Positions 1 through 6,234 of a stretch of DNA of 6,551 nucleotides are shown here, piece by piece. Source of the stretch: Acidobacteriota bacterium (lineage in GTDB: Bacteria; Acidobacteriota; Vicinamibacteria; Vicinamibacterales; UBA2999); NCBI GenBank assembly GCA_013813075.1, contig JACCSI010000194.1, forward strand, positions 1 to 6,551. Direction: 5' to 3'. The notes beneath the pieces are model-generated. The model saw only the letters and a list, made by a program, of their open reading frames with translations, was not told the origin of the DNA and made no database searches. Each line of letters starts with the position of its first letter. The first letter of the stretch is position 1. A program made the position numbers and the translations under genes.

Positions 1-105
1 CTACGGACCTGGGTGGACGTTCTCTTCGTCGGTATTGCTCGGCGCTTTTTCTGTGTGGTCGTACGTCGTGCCCTCGGCAAGTCTGACCCAGAGACCAAGA
101 GATGA
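1..105 (+). CDS. Possible 3' end of an upstream gene (partial)
   Basis: Reading from base 1 gives 34 codons ending in TGA at 103-105. The deduced tail has a hydrophobic stretch (WVDVLFVGIARRFF) followed by a basic end (RRALGKSDPETKR). The TGA overlaps the ATG of the next gene as ATGA, the usual signature of translational coupling. As known of the family, AttH/CrtC-like lipocalin genes often follow ABC-transporter permease genes, so a permease tail is possible, but nothing in these residues proves it. The frame starting at base 2 is also open, to a TAA at 107-109, and codon use does not separate the two. Only the ATGA overlap favours this frame. Confidence 0.25.
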   Translation, partial: LRTWVDVLFVGIARRFFCVVVRRALGKSDPETKR

Positions 106-1274
106 ATAACGATAAGGCGGCTGTTGAGGCGCCCCGAACAACGCCCCGCTCAAGCGGTTGGTTTTTTTGTTTCTCTGTGCTTGCCGCTGTGGCGCTGGGC
201 CTCTGTGCCTTGTCTGTGGCACCGTTATTCGGTATCGCGAGTTGGCGAGAAGCCGCGCCCGGCTATCGATTCGAATTCCCCCGCGATCATGCGAGTCATC
301 CCGAGTTCAAACTCGAGTGGTGGTATTACACCGGCAATGTGCAAACCACCGCCGGGCGTCGCTTCGGGTATCAGGTTACTTTTTTTCGAGTAGGAATCGA
401 CCCCGCGCCGGCCAATCCGTCGCGATGGGCGGTGCGTGACTTGTTCATGACTCATCTGGCTGTGTCCGATCCCCGTGGCCGGCGCTATCGATTCGACGAA
501 CGGCTCAGCCGTGGCGGACCCGGCCTGGCGGGGGCGGCCACCGACCTTTATCGCGTTTGGAACGAGGACTGGAGTGCGTCGCTTGACGCGCAGGGACGCC
601 ACGTGATCCGCGCGATCGATCAAGGAACCGGAGTGGAGCTGACGCTCGATGAAGGTAAGCGGCCGGCGATCAACGGTGTGAACGGCGTCAGTCAGAAAGG
701 TGAACAGGCAGGCAACGCCTCGCACTACTACTCGCTGACGCGAATGCCGACCCGCGGGACGCTCATCATCGAGGGCGAGCGCTTCGACGTAACGGGCGAG
801 AGCTGGATGGATCATGAGTTCGGCACGAGCTTCCTCGAGAAAGCACAACAGGGTTGGGACTGGCTGTCGATTCAATTGGCCGACGGCCGCGATCTGATGC
901 TGTATCAGCTGCGGCGCGCCGACGGCTCTCGCGATCCGCGATCGAGTGCGACGGTGGTGGATCAACAGGGTCGCACGACCCATCTCGCCGCGAACGACTT
1001 TACGACGACGGCGACCGGCTCACCCTTTCGCGCGCCCTCCGGGGCGGCCTACCCGGTGCGGTGGACGATTCGCATTCCTGGAATGCAGCTGGCGCTCGAC
1101 GTCACGACGCCGCTCGAGAACCAGGAGCTGTCCACACGTGGCGCGGGTGTGTCGTATTGGGAGGGGGTGATTGACGTCAGTGGCACGAGCGGCGGCAGCG
1201 CCGTGACCGGCCGCGGCTACCTGGAGATGACCGGGTATCGCGGCAATCTCGGACGGGTGATGTCAGGGCAGTAG
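102..1274 (+). CDS. AttH/CrtC-like lipocalin-family protein, exported or membrane-anchored
   Basis: The 390-residue protein has a hydrophobic segment at about residues 19-46 after a short charged N-terminus. It acts as a signal peptide or single N-terminal anchor and places the rest outside the cytoplasm. The family signature is clear: FEFPRDHASHPEF followed by KLEWWYYTGNV at about 57-80, then SWMDHEFG at 234-241 and GWDWLSIQL at about 249-257. This is the two-domain arrangement of AttH and carotenoid 1,2-hydratase (CrtC) proteins, an N-terminal CrtC-type domain followed by a lipocalin-like barrel. Such domains bind hydrophobic ligands, and members outside carotenoid clusters mostly lack an assigned reaction. 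No carotenoid gene is visible here, so a hydratase name is not justified. The upstream frame overlaps its start as ATGA, suggesting coupling to a preceding gene, perhaps a transporter component. The Shine-Dalgarno sequence is weak (purine-rich AGACCAAGAG), consistent with coupling. An unrelated methionine-control region begins 11 bp after the stop. Confidence 0.9.
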   Translation: MNNDKAAVEAPRTTPRSSGWFFCFSVLAAVALGLCALSVAPLFGIASWREAAPGYRFEFPRDHASHPEFKLEWWYYTGNVQTTAGRRFGYQVTFFRVGIDPAPANPSRWAVRDLFMTHLAVSDPRGRRYRFDERLSRGGPGLAGAATDLYRVWNEDWSASLDAQGRHVIRAIDQGTGVELTLDEGKRPAINGVNGVSQKGEQAGNASHYYSLTRMPTRGTLIIEGERFDVTGESWMDHEFGTSFLEKAQQGWDWLSIQLADGRDLMLYQLRRADGSRDPRSSATVVDQQGRTTHLAANDFTTTATGSPFRAPSGAAYPVRWTIRIPGMQLALDVTTPLENQELSTRGAGVSYWEGVIDVSGTSGGSAVTGRGYLEMTGYRGNLGRVMSGQ

Positions 1275-1285
1275 GTGACGCCGTC

Positions 1286-1315
1286 TTGACTTCAATCGAC
1301 ATATAAAGATATGTT
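1286..1315 (+). promoter_or_regulatory. Sigma70-like promoter of hom
   Basis: TTGACT at 1286-1291 is a close match to a -35 box. TATGTT at 1310-1315 is a moderate -10 box after an 18-bp spacer. The implied transcript would start near 1322, about 28 nt before the first helix of the SAM riboswitch, which is where an S-box leader should begin. The stretch is markedly AT-rich compared with its surroundings. The match is by eye and the -10 is imperfect. Confidence 0.5.
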
Positions 1316-1318
1316 GAT
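1295..1318 (+). promoter_or_regulatory. Palindromic operator overlapping the hom promoter
   Basis: ATCGACATAT (1295-1304), a 4-base centre AAAG, and ATATGTTGAT (1309-1318) form an inverted repeat in which 9 of 10 arm positions pair. A second, offset palindrome of 16 bp is centred at 1310/1311 (1303-1318, 12 of 16 positions symmetric). The site therefore looks like overlapping half-sites for a dimeric repressor. It covers the spacer and -10 of the proposed promoter, a position suited to repression. As known of the pathway, ArsR-family SAH/SAM sensors (SahR, SamR) control methionine genes through AT-rich palindromes in Proteobacteria. Assignment to such a regulator is inference, because no regulator gene is in the window. 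Confidence 0.55.
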
Positions 1319-1349
1319 GGTACGCAGTCTGACCCCGTCACGACGGCGC

Positions 1350-1449
1350 CGTTATCGAGAGTGGTCGAGGGAACGGGCCCGACGACACCACAGCAACCTG
1401 GTCGACGCCAAGGTGCTTCATCCCGCCCCACTGGGGGGAGAGATAAACG
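1350..1449 (+). promoter_or_regulatory. SAM-I (S-box) riboswitch aptamer
   Basis: The conserved S-box core is present in order: TTATCGAGAG, GAGGGAACGGGCCC, GCAACC, CAAGGTGCTTCATCCC and GAGAGATAA. Helices can be drawn by eye. P1 is 1350-1356 with 1442-1449, with A1445 bulged. P2a is 1361-1365 (GTGGT) with 1387-1391 (ACCAC), and P2b is 1369-1371 with 1378-1380. P3 is 1399-1401 with 1408-1410. P4 is 1423-1429 with 1433-1438, with G1425 bulged. The pseudoknot is loop GG around 1375-1377 with CC at 1397-1398. P4 is followed directly by the 3' strand of P1, as in class I rather than SAM-IV. In the family, SAM binding stabilises P1 and switches the downstream gene off. The gene here is hom, in the methionine precursor pathway, which fits. 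The open frame crossing this region is not translated. Confidence 0.95.
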
Positions 1450-1540
1450 TTCCGCGCCGCGGTCGTCCGTGGCCGAGCCCTCCCCCCTGATTTCACACGC
1501 AGCGTCCGCGCGCCTGGCACGCGCGGCGGGAGGAAGCATG
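1433..1540 (+). promoter_or_regulatory. Expression platform of the SAM riboswitch, translational type
   Basis: CTCCCCCC at 1480-1487 is a perfect 8-base complement of GGGGGGAG at 1433-1440, the 3' strand of aptamer helix P4 and its junction to P1. The overlapping CCTCCC at 1479-1484 is a perfect complement of the hom Shine-Dalgarno GGGAGG at 1528-1533. The two pairings exclude each other. With SAM bound, P4/P1 would hold 1433-1440 and leave the C-rich strand free to mask the Shine-Dalgarno (off). Without SAM the C-rich strand would pair with 1433-1440 and expose it (on). Between them, CCGCGCG (1506-1512) and CGCGCGG (1520-1526) form a perfect 7-bp hairpin that brings the masking strand close to its target. 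No U-tract follows any hairpin, so transcriptional termination is unlikely. The complementarity is seen directly; the switching model is inference. Confidence 0.7.
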
Positions 1541-2860
1541 GCCGTTCTCGTCGCCGCCGACTCGCCCGTTATCCGCGCACTCGGCTCCACGCACCACGCC
1601 AGCGGTGTGCGAACCATCAGGCTTGGCCTGGTCGGTCTAGGCCAGGTTGGGCAGGCCGTCGCACGTCTCGTGCCGGCGGCGTCCCGTCACACCGATACGT
1701 ACCTGCGCTTTCGCGTGGCCGGTGCGTTGGTGCGCGATGTCACGCGCGCCCGACGATGCCCGACGCCGGCGCGGTTGACGACCAATCCGGCGGCCTTTCT
1801 GCGCGGCACCTACGACCTCGTCATCGAGGCCTCCGGTACCGTCGAGCCCGCACGAACAATGATTCGCCGCCTGCTGGGGCGCGGCGTGCCGGTCGTGACC
1901 GCCAACAAAGCACTCGTCGCCGCACATGGCGAGGAGTTGCTGGCACTTGCCGCCCTCCGGGGGACCACGCTTCGCTACGAAGCCAGCGCCCTGGCCGGCG
2001 TGCCGTTTCTCGGGACGCTGGCGGCCCGTCCGCTGGTTTCCCGCGTGCAGAGGTTTGCCGCCATCCTCAACGGCACATCGAACTTCATCCTGTCCTCGCT
2101 GAATGCCGGGCGCGGCTCATTCGACGAAGCGCTTGCCGCTTCGCAGGCGCGTGGATTCACCGAGCCCGACCCGTCACGAGACCTTGACGGAGTCGACACC
2201 GTCGATAAGCTGTCGCTGCTGGCGTCCCTCTTTGGCTGGGGGCACATTCCTGCGCACGCGGTCGATGTTGACGGCATTCGGGGCATCACGGCCGAGGACC
2301 TGTCGGCCGCACGCTCGCTTGGCGGGACGATTAAACCGCTGGTCTGGGCCGAGCGCACCGCGACCGACATTCGCGTGTGGGTGGCGCCGACGCTGGTCCC
2401 GGGCACGCACCCCCTAGCCACGTTGTCGGGCGCGCTCAACGGGATTCACCTGTCAGGCCGTTTCGTGTCCGATCTGTTCTTCAGTGGACCGGGCGCGGGA
2501 CCCGATGTTACGGCTGCCACGATTCTTGATGACGCGGTCGAAGCGGTGACGACGGTGCAGCGATTCCCGTGCGCGCCGCGATCGGTGCCGATGGTGCCGG
2601 TGGTGTCTCCGGAGACGGGGTGGTTCGTGCGGGCGCGGTTTCCGGGTCTCGTTCCCGACGCATCGGCCACGGCGCAGATCTTCGCCGGACAACACCTTCG
2701 GGTGCGCTCAGTGACGAGTCCGGCCGGCGACGCACGATGGGTGCGGCTCGAGACGGCAAGTCGCCGCACCATCGACGCGGCTTTGGCCGCGGTGGCGCAC
2801 ACGCACCGTGTGCAGTGCCGGGCGTTTCGGGTGATGGAACATGAAGAGCATGGGCTTTAG
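1538..2860 (+). CDS. hom: Homoserine dehydrogenase with degenerate ACT-like C-terminus
   Basis: Homoserine dehydrogenase reduces L-aspartate-4-semialdehyde to L-homoserine with NAD(P)H in the cytoplasm, the branch point toward threonine and methionine. The 440-residue protein shows the nucleotide-binding glycines G33-L-G-Q-V-G38 (GLVGLGQVG), TANKAL with N123-K124, EASALAG at about 148-154 and ILNGTSNFIL at 176-185. The catalytic block GFTEPDPSRDLDGVDTVDK has E209, D220 and K224, spaced exactly as the yeast E208/D219/K223 set. Residues about 361-436 resemble an ACT domain but keep little of the usual consensus. The start at 1538 is chosen because GGGAGG lies 4 bases upstream and because all in-frame sequence before 1450 is riboswitch; the open frame back to 1361 is not N-terminal protein. 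A GTG at 1607 is an alternative with no Shine-Dalgarno. The SAM riboswitch upstream points to service of methionine synthesis. The next gene converges. Confidence 0.95.
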   Translation: MAVLVAADSPVIRALGSTHHASGVRTIRLGLVGLGQVGQAVARLVPAASRHTDTYLRFRVAGALVRDVTRARRCPTPARLTTNPAAFLRGTYDLVIEASGTVEPARTMIRRLLGRGVPVVTANKALVAAHGEELLALAALRGTTLRYEASALAGVPFLGTLAARPLVSRVQRFAAILNGTSNFILSSLNAGRGSFDEALAASQARGFTEPDPSRDLDGVDTVDKLSLLASLFGWGHIPAHAVDVDGIRGITAEDLSAARSLGGTIKPLVWAERTATDIRVWVAPTLVPGTHPLATLSGALNGIHLSGRFVSDLFFSGPGAGPDVTAATILDDAVEAVTTVQRFPCAPRSVPMVPVVSPETGWFVRARFPGLVPDASATAQIFAGQHLRVRSVTSPAGDARWVRLETASRRTIDAALAAVAHTHRVQCRAFRVMEHEEHGL

Positions 2861-2867
2861 CCCTGCT
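2847..2867 (+). terminator. Hairpin spanning the hom stop codon
   Basis: AGCA (2847-2850) plus GGGC (2852-2855) can pair with GCCC (2860-2863) plus TGCT (2864-2867). This gives an 8-bp stem with one bulged T and a TTTA loop, and it contains part of the hom stop codon. It sits between two convergent genes where a terminator would be useful. No T-run follows, so a classical intrinsic terminator is not supported. It may be only a 3'-end stabilising hairpin or chance. Confidence 0.25.
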
Positions 2868-2919
2868 GGCACTCGACCAGAACACGGAAAGGCGCAGACG
2901 TAGGGTGACGCGACCGCCC

Positions 2920-3738
2920 TCACCGCGTCGTCGGCAGCCGCCACTTGATCCTCGTATAGGCAATCCGAAATCCCTGGCGCTCGGCGTTGCGCTGCGACGC
3001 GCTTCCCGGCAGCGCACACATCATCGCAATGTCACAGCCCTGCTTCCCGGCATACGACAGGCGCGCATCAAGCAGGGCGAGTTGTGCTCCCTGGTTGCGG
3101 CCGGCAGGCACCGTGCTTGCACCGGCCATGAGCGCGACACCTTCGCAAATACTCAGGCCGCCGGTTGCGACGGGGCGGCCGTCGAGGGTAGCCAGGAACG
3201 ACGCCGCATTCTTCCGCCGCGCACTCACCTTCGACAGGTCCAACATGAACTCGTGCAGTTCAGGGGATTCTCCCCAACCCTCGGCGGCAGTGTTCGCCCA
3301 CACCTCGTGTTCGTCGCCTCCGATCATTCGGATGGCCAGTCCTGCGTTGCCCGATGACGCCGCTGCAGCAATGTCGGTGATTGGCCGATGCATCACACTC
3401 GTGAATTCCATCGGCTGGTAGCCACGCGCATTCAGCAGCGCCCAGGTTGAGGCATCGGCGAGCGGACTCACTTCGTGGAAGACCGGTGCGCGGCGCTCCT
3501 GGAAGAACTGCTCCAGGCGCGCGATGTCGTCTGCAACGACCGGGTGAAAGATCCCGAGACAGAATGTTTGTGTCAGTGGCGAGGCCGCGCCATCGAACAT
3601 CGCCCTGGTGCCTGCAACTTCCATCCAGCCTGCCCCGCTTTCCGGCGACACGGTGGCCCGCGCCTCGACGAAATCGATATTGCCTTGCGCTTCCGCGCGT
3701 TCGAGCCGCCGGGCCAGGCTGAGGTCAGCGAACTGCAT
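2920..3738 (-). CDS. GNAT-family N-acetyltransferase, probable tandem-domain protein
   Basis: GNAT proteins move an acetyl group from acetyl-CoA to an amine; the substrate here is unknown. The 272-residue protein appears to have two halves. Residues about 50-118 end in a GNAT-like motif (LLNARGYQPMEFTSVMHR). Residues about 134-266 form the better-preserved domain, with FLATLDGRPVATGGLSI (beta4), a CoA-binding loop of the R/Q-x-x-G-x-A type as GRNQGAQLALL at 213-223, and SQRNAERQGFRIAYTRIKW at 248-266, the usual end of the fold. No signal peptide or membrane segment is seen, so it should be cytoplasmic. Translation starts at ATG 3738-3736 with only a weak upstream purine stretch. The gene converges on hom (59 bp between stops) and diverges from the beta-propeller gene. 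Neither neighbour suggests its substrate. Confidence 0.85.
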   Translation of the reverse strand: MQFADLSLARRLERAEAQGNIDFVEARATVSPESGAGWMEVAGTRAMFDGAASPLTQTFCLGIFHPVVADDIARLEQFFQERRAPVFHEVSPLADASTWALLNARGYQPMEFTSVMHRPITDIAAAASSGNAGLAIRMIGGDEHEVWANTAAEGWGESPELHEFMLDLSKVSARRKNAASFLATLDGRPVATGGLSICEGVALMAGASTVPAGRNQGAQLALLDARLSYAGKQGCDIAMMCALPGSASQRNAERQGFRIAYTRIKWRLPTTR

Positions 3739-3783
3739 TGTGTTCTACCATTCGGAGGACACGCACTGAGGAGAGATTACCGT
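3739..3783. promoter_or_regulatory. 45-bp divergent intergenic region
   Basis: This gap lies between the start codons of the minus-strand acetyltransferase and the plus-strand beta-propeller gene. It holds a good Shine-Dalgarno for the propeller gene, GAGGAGAG at 3768-3775, 8 bases before ATG 3784. The gap is too short to hold two separate complete promoters, so the promoter elements must overlap or extend into the coding regions. I see no convincing -35/-10 pair. Confidence 0.4.
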
Positions 3784-5101
3784 ATGCGCAAAATTCTACT
3801 GATCATGGCGGCCGTCTCGGTCGGCTGGCTCGGCGCTGACCTCGGCGCACAGCATTGGCCGAACTGGCGCGGACCCACGGCATCGGGCGTGTCGCCTGAA
3901 GCAGCGCTGCCTGTTCGATGGTCCGACAGCGAGAACGTCGCATGGAAGATTCCGCTGAGCGGACTCAGCGTGTCGTCCCCCGTGGTCTGGGGCGACCTTG
4001 TCTTTGTCACCTCGCAGCGCGGCAGTGGCGTGGTCCGTCCCGGACCGAGGCTCGTACAGGGCGGCAATCCTCTGGACGCTTGGGAGCGACCACTCGGCAA
4101 CGACCCGAGCAGTGGCGAACGCGTTCCTGATCAGTGCCTTCGATCGGTCCAGCGGTCGTCGAGCCTGGGAATTCGACCTCGCCGCCGAAGGGCCATTTTC
4201 TCCGGTGCACGAAAAACACAACCTCGCGTCGCCAAGCCCCGTGACCGACGGCGAGCGGCTTTACGCCTGGTTCGCCACGGGACAAATTGCGGCGGTGGAC
4301 CTCAGCGGCAAACTGGTGTGGAAGAAACACCTCGGCGCCGAGTACGGGCCGTTCGAGATCAACTGGGGCCACGGTAGCTCGCCAGTCATCTACAAGGACT
4401 ATCTCATCCTTCTGTGTTACCACGAGCGTTCGTCGTACCTGTTGGCACTCGACTCAAAAACCGGCGCCGTCCGTTGGAAGGCCGACGCGTCAACCGGAGA
4501 GACTTCTTACAGCACACCGTTGGTGGTCGAGGTCGGTGGGAAGACCGAGATCGTGGTCAACTCGAGCGCCGGCGTGAGCGGCCACGATCTCTCAACCGGC
4601 GCTCGGCTGTGGCACATTGCGGAGACGAATCGCTTTCCGGTGCCAACGCCGCTTGTGCGCGACGGCGTGATCTATACAAGCCGCGGCTATCGAAGCAGCC
4701 CCTTCATGGCCATCCGTCCTGGAGGAAAGGGCGACGTCGCGGCCAGTCACGTCCCCTGGAAGGTCACCTCGGGAGCCCCCTACATCTCGTCGCTGGTGAA
4801 TTACGACGGCTTGATCTACATGATGGGCGATGTTGGGGTACTCTCCGTCGTCGACGCCAAGACGGGCGAGCGCTTGCATCAGGAACGGGTCGGCGGCGTG
4901 TATACCGCGTCGCCAGTGGCGGGCGACGGCAAGGTTTACTTCGTCAGCGAGGATGGCGACACCATCGTCGTGGCCGCCGGGCGCACACCTCGCCTCCTGG
5001 CCCGCAACCGACTCAACGCCCGCCAGCTCGCCTCACCGGCCATTGCCGGCGGCCGGCTGTTCATCCGCGCTGACGACGCGCTCTACGCGATCGGAAAGTG
5101 A
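3784..5101 (+). pseudogene. Secreted PQQ-type beta-propeller repeat protein, frameshifted
   Basis: Translation from ATG 3784 (GAGGAGAG 8 bases upstream) gives a signal peptide (MRKILLIMAAVSVGWLGA, cleavage probably near LGAQ) and the family's opening motif WPNWRGPTASGVS. The first blade (NVAWKIPLSGLSVSSPVVW) and GNPLDAWERPLGNDPSSG follow. After that the frame loses all similarity. The next frame (plus one base) takes over at about NAFLISAFDRSSGRRAWEF and runs to the TGA at 5101. The downstream part has repeated blades with the PQQ-repeat signature, such as AVDLSGKLVWKK, ALDSKTGAVRWKAD, GHDLSTGARLWHI and VVDAKTGERLHQ. It ends in ALYAIGK. Joined, the protein would be about 438 residues. These periplasmic proteins have the BamB/PQQ-dehydrogenase fold but usually no shown enzyme activity. 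The shift lies in about 4105-4123, where one base too many (or two missing) would explain it. No homopolymer or slippery heptamer is present. As written, the gene yields a truncated product; a sequencing error would make it an intact CDS. It converges on the zinc-ribbon gene with 13 bp between stops. Confidence 0.85.
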
Positions 5102-5114
5102 ACGACACCATTAC

Positions 5115-6221
5115 TCATTGCGGAGCGCCGCCTTCAACCAGCACGAAAATTCCGACCGCAATCAACGCCACGATAATCAGGAGAACGATCTTCCAGACGC
5201 TATAGGGATACTTGCCTGCGATTTTCCCGGTGTAGCCGTTGACAAGGACCTGGTACGCTGTCGAGCCGTAGTTGTAGGTCAGCAACCAGATTGGCACCAG
5301 CAGGTGCTTGAACGTCTGCCCTGAATACGTCGGGTGGATGCGCATATTGCGATACGTGTCGCCCGGCACCTGCTGCCCACAGAGTTGCTCGAGGGTGGCG
5401 TGCATCTGCTGCTGCGATTGCTCGCGGGCTTCAAGCAGCACGACTTTGTAGTGCTCGACGACGTGCCCGGACAAAAACGCAGAGTCGTACGCCACGGACT
5501 CGGCGGTCGGAAACGGCTCGACTTGCCGCAGTAGCTCAATTGGCAGCCCCTGCGTCCCCGGCACCGGCTCGTCGTCGAATACATGCTCGACGACGCCTGA
5601 TGCCGCTTCCCACCGCGTGCGCTGCTCTTGGCGGACGACGTGGTTGCCCTTGCTGTCGCGGCCGTCGACGCTGACGTAATAGTGATGGCCCGACTCGGCA
5701 TCCCATGGGCAGTGCACGCGCGCGTCGAATGTCCAGTAGGGGATGTAGAGGCTGTGGACGGTATCGACGAGTGCCGCCTTTGCAAGCCGTCCTGGCGCCA
5801 ACCACTTGCTGCGCCACCAGCCGCGGATGTCGTCGCGCACGCGATTGCGATCGATCTTGAAGGGCAGCAGCCCGTGCGGACGAATCGGCGACTGGATTTG
5901 GTCGTAGCTGACCAGCGCAGGCGAGCCACAGAACTCGCAATTCTGTCCGACCCGGGCCGGGTCGTACACCATCACCGCCTTGCAGCTTTGACACTGGACG
6001 CTGCGCCGCTCGGTCTGCCAGCCGCGCTCGTCTTCCGGCAAATTGCGCAGCGTTGCCGCGAGATCGAGCTCCGCCACCGCGCCGATGGTGCGATCGATCT
6101 GATAGGGCGACTCGGCACCACAGAACGCGCACACGAGCTTCTGCTTCGCGGGGCTCCATTCGGCTTGCGCACCGCACGCGGGACACGCGTGCTTGTCGAG
6201 TGCGGAAATCTCTGGCGGCAG
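5115..6221 (-). CDS. Two-zinc-ribbon (TFIIB-type) protein with C-terminal membrane anchor
   Basis: From a CTG at 6221-6219 the product is 368 residues. The first zinc ribbon is CPACG (C13, C16) with CAFCG (C31, C34). The second is CQSC (C77, C80) with CEFCG (C95, C98). A soluble middle region follows, including a typical LYIPYWTFDARV stretch, and residues about 345-362 (IVLLIIVALIAVGIFVLV) form a membrane helix three to six residues from the end, so most of the protein should face the cytoplasm. The family is widespread but its function is not established; I do not assign one. No ATG, GTG or TTG occurs in frame between 6135 and the stop at 6272-6270. GGGAGG at 6232-6227 lies exactly 5 bases before the CTG and the coding match begins there (PPEISALDKHACPACG). 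A GTG at 6134-6132 would remove C13 and C16 and split the first ribbon. The preceding small gene stops 13 bases upstream, suggesting an operon. Confidence 0.88.
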   Translation of the reverse strand: MPPEISALDKHACPACGAQAEWSPAKQKLVCAFCGAESPYQIDRTIGAVAELDLAATLRNLPEDERGWQTERRSVQCQSCKAVMVYDPARVGQNCEFCGSPALVSYDQIQSPIRPHGLLPFKIDRNRVRDDIRGWWRSKWLAPGRLAKAALVDTVHSLYIPYWTFDARVHCPWDAESGHHYYVSVDGRDSKGNHVVRQEQRTRWEAASGVVEHVFDDEPVPGTQGLPIELLRQVEPFPTAESVAYDSAFLSGHVVEHYKVVLLEAREQSQQQMHATLEQLCGQQVPGDTYRNMRIHPTYSGQTFKHLLVPIWLLTYNYGSTAYQVLVNGYTGKIAGKYPYSVWKIVLLIIVALIAVGIFVLVEGGAPQ

Positions 6222-6226
6222 GTCGT

Positions 6227-6232
6227 CCTCCC
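6227..6232 (-). promoter_or_regulatory. Shine-Dalgarno that decides the CTG start of the zinc-ribbon gene
   Basis: On the minus strand GGGAGG is followed by ACGAC and then CTG CCG CCA GAG. The 5-base spacing is ideal and no other acceptable start lies near it. This is the main reason for choosing CTG at 6221 over the internal GTG at 6134. Confidence 0.6.
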
Positions 6233-6234
6233 GC

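Noticed and set aside
225..983. 252-codon minus-strand open frame opposite the lipocalin gene
   Set aside because: Arginine- and alanine-rich translation without any recognisable motif, fully antisense to a gene with clear family signatures. Long antisense frames are expected in GC-rich DNA.
1361..1537. In-frame open N-terminal extension of homoserine dehydrogenase starting at GTG 1361
   Set aside because: It lies inside the SAM riboswitch core and its platform, encodes low-complexity sequence without family similarity, and a strong Shine-Dalgarno plus ATG at 1538 explains the start.
2847..2867. Intrinsic terminator after hom
   Set aside because: A hairpin exists but no T-tract follows it, so it is kept only as a low-confidence feature.
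3475..3783. In-frame upstream extension of the beta-propeller gene
   Set aside because: It runs antisense through the acetyltransferase gene. A good signal peptide and Shine-Dalgarno fix the start at 3784.
4105..4123. Programmed ribosomal frameshifting in the beta-propeller gene
   Set aside because: No slippery heptamer, no internal Shine-Dalgarno at the right spacing and no evident downstream pseudoknot; the family is not known for recoding.
4414..5073. 219-codon plus-strand open frame within the beta-propeller region
   Set aside because: Arginine-rich out-of-frame shadow; the overlapping frame holds the PQQ-type repeats.
6132..6134. GTG start for the zinc-ribbon protein
   Set aside because: It would discard C13 and C16 of the first zinc ribbon and has no Shine-Dalgarno, while coding similarity continues upstream to 6221.
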